Positions 4,793 to 5,280 of a stretch of DNA of 5,280 bases are shown piece after piece; the first letter of the stretch is position 1; each line of letters begins with the position of its first letter. Where the stretch lies: the NCBI GenBank assembly GCA_902493085.1, contig CABUOH010000107.1, positions 1-5,280 of the forward strand. The letters are read 5' to 3'. Position numbers and translations under genes: made by a program. The notes under the pieces are model-generated. The model saw only the letters and a list, made by a program, of their open reading frames with translations. It made no database searches and was not told where the DNA came from. Source of the stretch: an uncultured Sutterella sp. Its GTDB lineage: Bacteria; Pseudomonadota; Gammaproteobacteria; Burkholderiales; Burkholderiaceae_F.

Positions 4793-5280
4793 ATGAATCA
4801 ACAGGAAAAGGCCGAGCGCTTCACGGAACTCATGACGCGCTTTACGTCCGTGCTGGGCAAGATTCTTCCGGACGATGTTGCCGACCGTCTTGCCGAGCTT
4901 CGCAAGGAGCAGACCTCCGACATTTCCCGCATCGTCTACGATGCGATGTTCGACGACCTTGCGGCGGCCCGCCGTCTCAACGTCCCGCTTTGCCAGGATA
5001 CGGGCGTCATCCAGTACTACATCGAGGTGGGCGCCAATTTCCCGCTCCTCTCTGAAATGCGCGCCTGCCTGGACGAAGCGGTGCGCCGCGCCACGATCGA
5101 GGCGCCGCTTCGCCAGAATGCCGTACAGATCTTCGACGAACGCAATACCGGCAACAACACGGGCGTTCGCGTGCCTTGGATTGACTGGGAAATCATTCCC
5201 GACTCCGACAGCTGCCTCATTCACGGCTACATGGCCGGCGGCGGCTGCTCGCTGCCCGGCGCCGCCAAGGTGCTGATGCC
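4793..5280 (+). CDS. ttdA: L(+)-tartrate dehydratase alpha subunit / class I Fe-S hydro-lyase (partial)
   Basis: ATG 4793 follows a strong TAAGGAG 6 nt upstream; the frame is open to the right edge (162 full codons). The N-terminal domain of class I fumarases/tartrate dehydratases is clear. Key elements are PLCQDTG (65-71), APLRQNAVQIFDE (104-116), NTGNNTG (118-124), VPWIDWEIIP (127-136) and MAGGGCSLPGAAKVLMP (from 147). Cys67 and Cys152 are expected ligands of the catalytic 4Fe-4S cluster. The pattern, including VPW-x-x-W-x-IIP-D, resembles E. coli TtdA more than the fused FumA/FumB. TtdA with TtdB dehydrates L-tartrate to oxaloacetate in the cytoplasm, under anaerobic conditions in E. coli. 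Two-subunit fumarases share this fold, so fumarate hydratase alpha remains possible. The beta subunit would be expected just beyond the window. Confidence 0.85.
   Translation, partial: MNQQEKAERFTELMTRFTSVLGKILPDDVADRLAELRKEQTSDISRIVYDAMFDDLAAARRLNVPLCQDTGVIQYYIEVGANFPLLSEMRACLDEAVRRATIEAPLRQNAVQIFDERNTGNNTGVRVPWIDWEIIPDSDSCLIHGYMAGGGCSLPGAAKVLM

Noticed and set aside
4724..5224. 166-codon minus-strand frame over the ttdA start
   Set aside because: It lies opposite clear class I hydro-lyase motifs and shows no domain of its own.
1..5280. CRISPR array, insertion sequence, attachment site or replication origin
   Set aside because: No regularly spaced repeats, transposase, terminal inverted repeats, integrase or DnaA-box cluster were seen.

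Overview
This GC-rich window most likely comes from a host-associated betaproteobacterium of the Sutterellaceae type (Sutterella/Parasutterella-like). That placement is an inference. It rests on the System I cytochrome c maturation gene (ccmI), the secreted esterase style, the anaerobic nitrite/tartrate metabolism and codon usage. No 16S or other marker is present. All genes lie on the + strand, but they are separated by terminators and look like four or five separate transcription units rather than one operon.

Layout. Bases 1-280 hold the C-terminal end of an AGCS-family sodium:amino-acid symporter. Its stop codon lies inside a short 15-bp tandem repeat (275-329), and a clear intrinsic terminator follows (351-389). 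Bases 390-619 form a regulatory region: an FNR/CRP-type palindrome (419-434), a NarL/NarP-type 7-2-7 inverted heptamer pair (442-457), a probable -10 box (456-461), a leader hairpin (507-534) and a helically phased A-tract stretch (533-569). These precede a gene for a secreted octaheme c-type cytochrome (620-2236). The heme motif order is three CxxCH, one CxxCK, then four CxxCH. With the active-site residues and a Tyr-x-Cys motif, this identifies it as an octaheme nitrite reductase (ONR, TvNiR-like) rather than the usual pentaheme NrfA. A strong hairpin terminator follows (2272-2305). Next is a short ccmI/cycH-type cytochrome c maturation gene (2407-3288), whose product belongs to the family that delivers apocytochromes for heme attachment. 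An ambiguous terminator/operator palindrome follows (3368-3396).

Bases 3427-4516 encode a secreted alpha/beta-hydrolase (esterase) split by a frameshift near 4231. The shift removes part of the conserved HG motif just before the catalytic Asp, so the gene is a probable pseudogene or carries a sequence error. Bases 4517-4792 contain a perfect-consensus sigma70 promoter (TTGACA, 18 bp, TATAAT) and a leader of about 209 nt with several mutually compatible helices. The window ends inside a class I (Fe-S) hydro-lyase alpha subunit that best matches L(+)-tartrate dehydratase alpha, TtdA (4793-5280, incomplete).

How the genes fit together. The ONR would reduce nitrite (possibly also hydroxylamine or sulfite) to ammonia in the periplasm under anaerobic control, with nitrate/nitrite sensing through a Nar-type regulator. 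CcmI would serve its heme maturation. The tartrate/fumarate-type dehydratase would supply C4 dicarboxylates to anaerobic respiration. The functional links beyond simple neighbourhood are inference.
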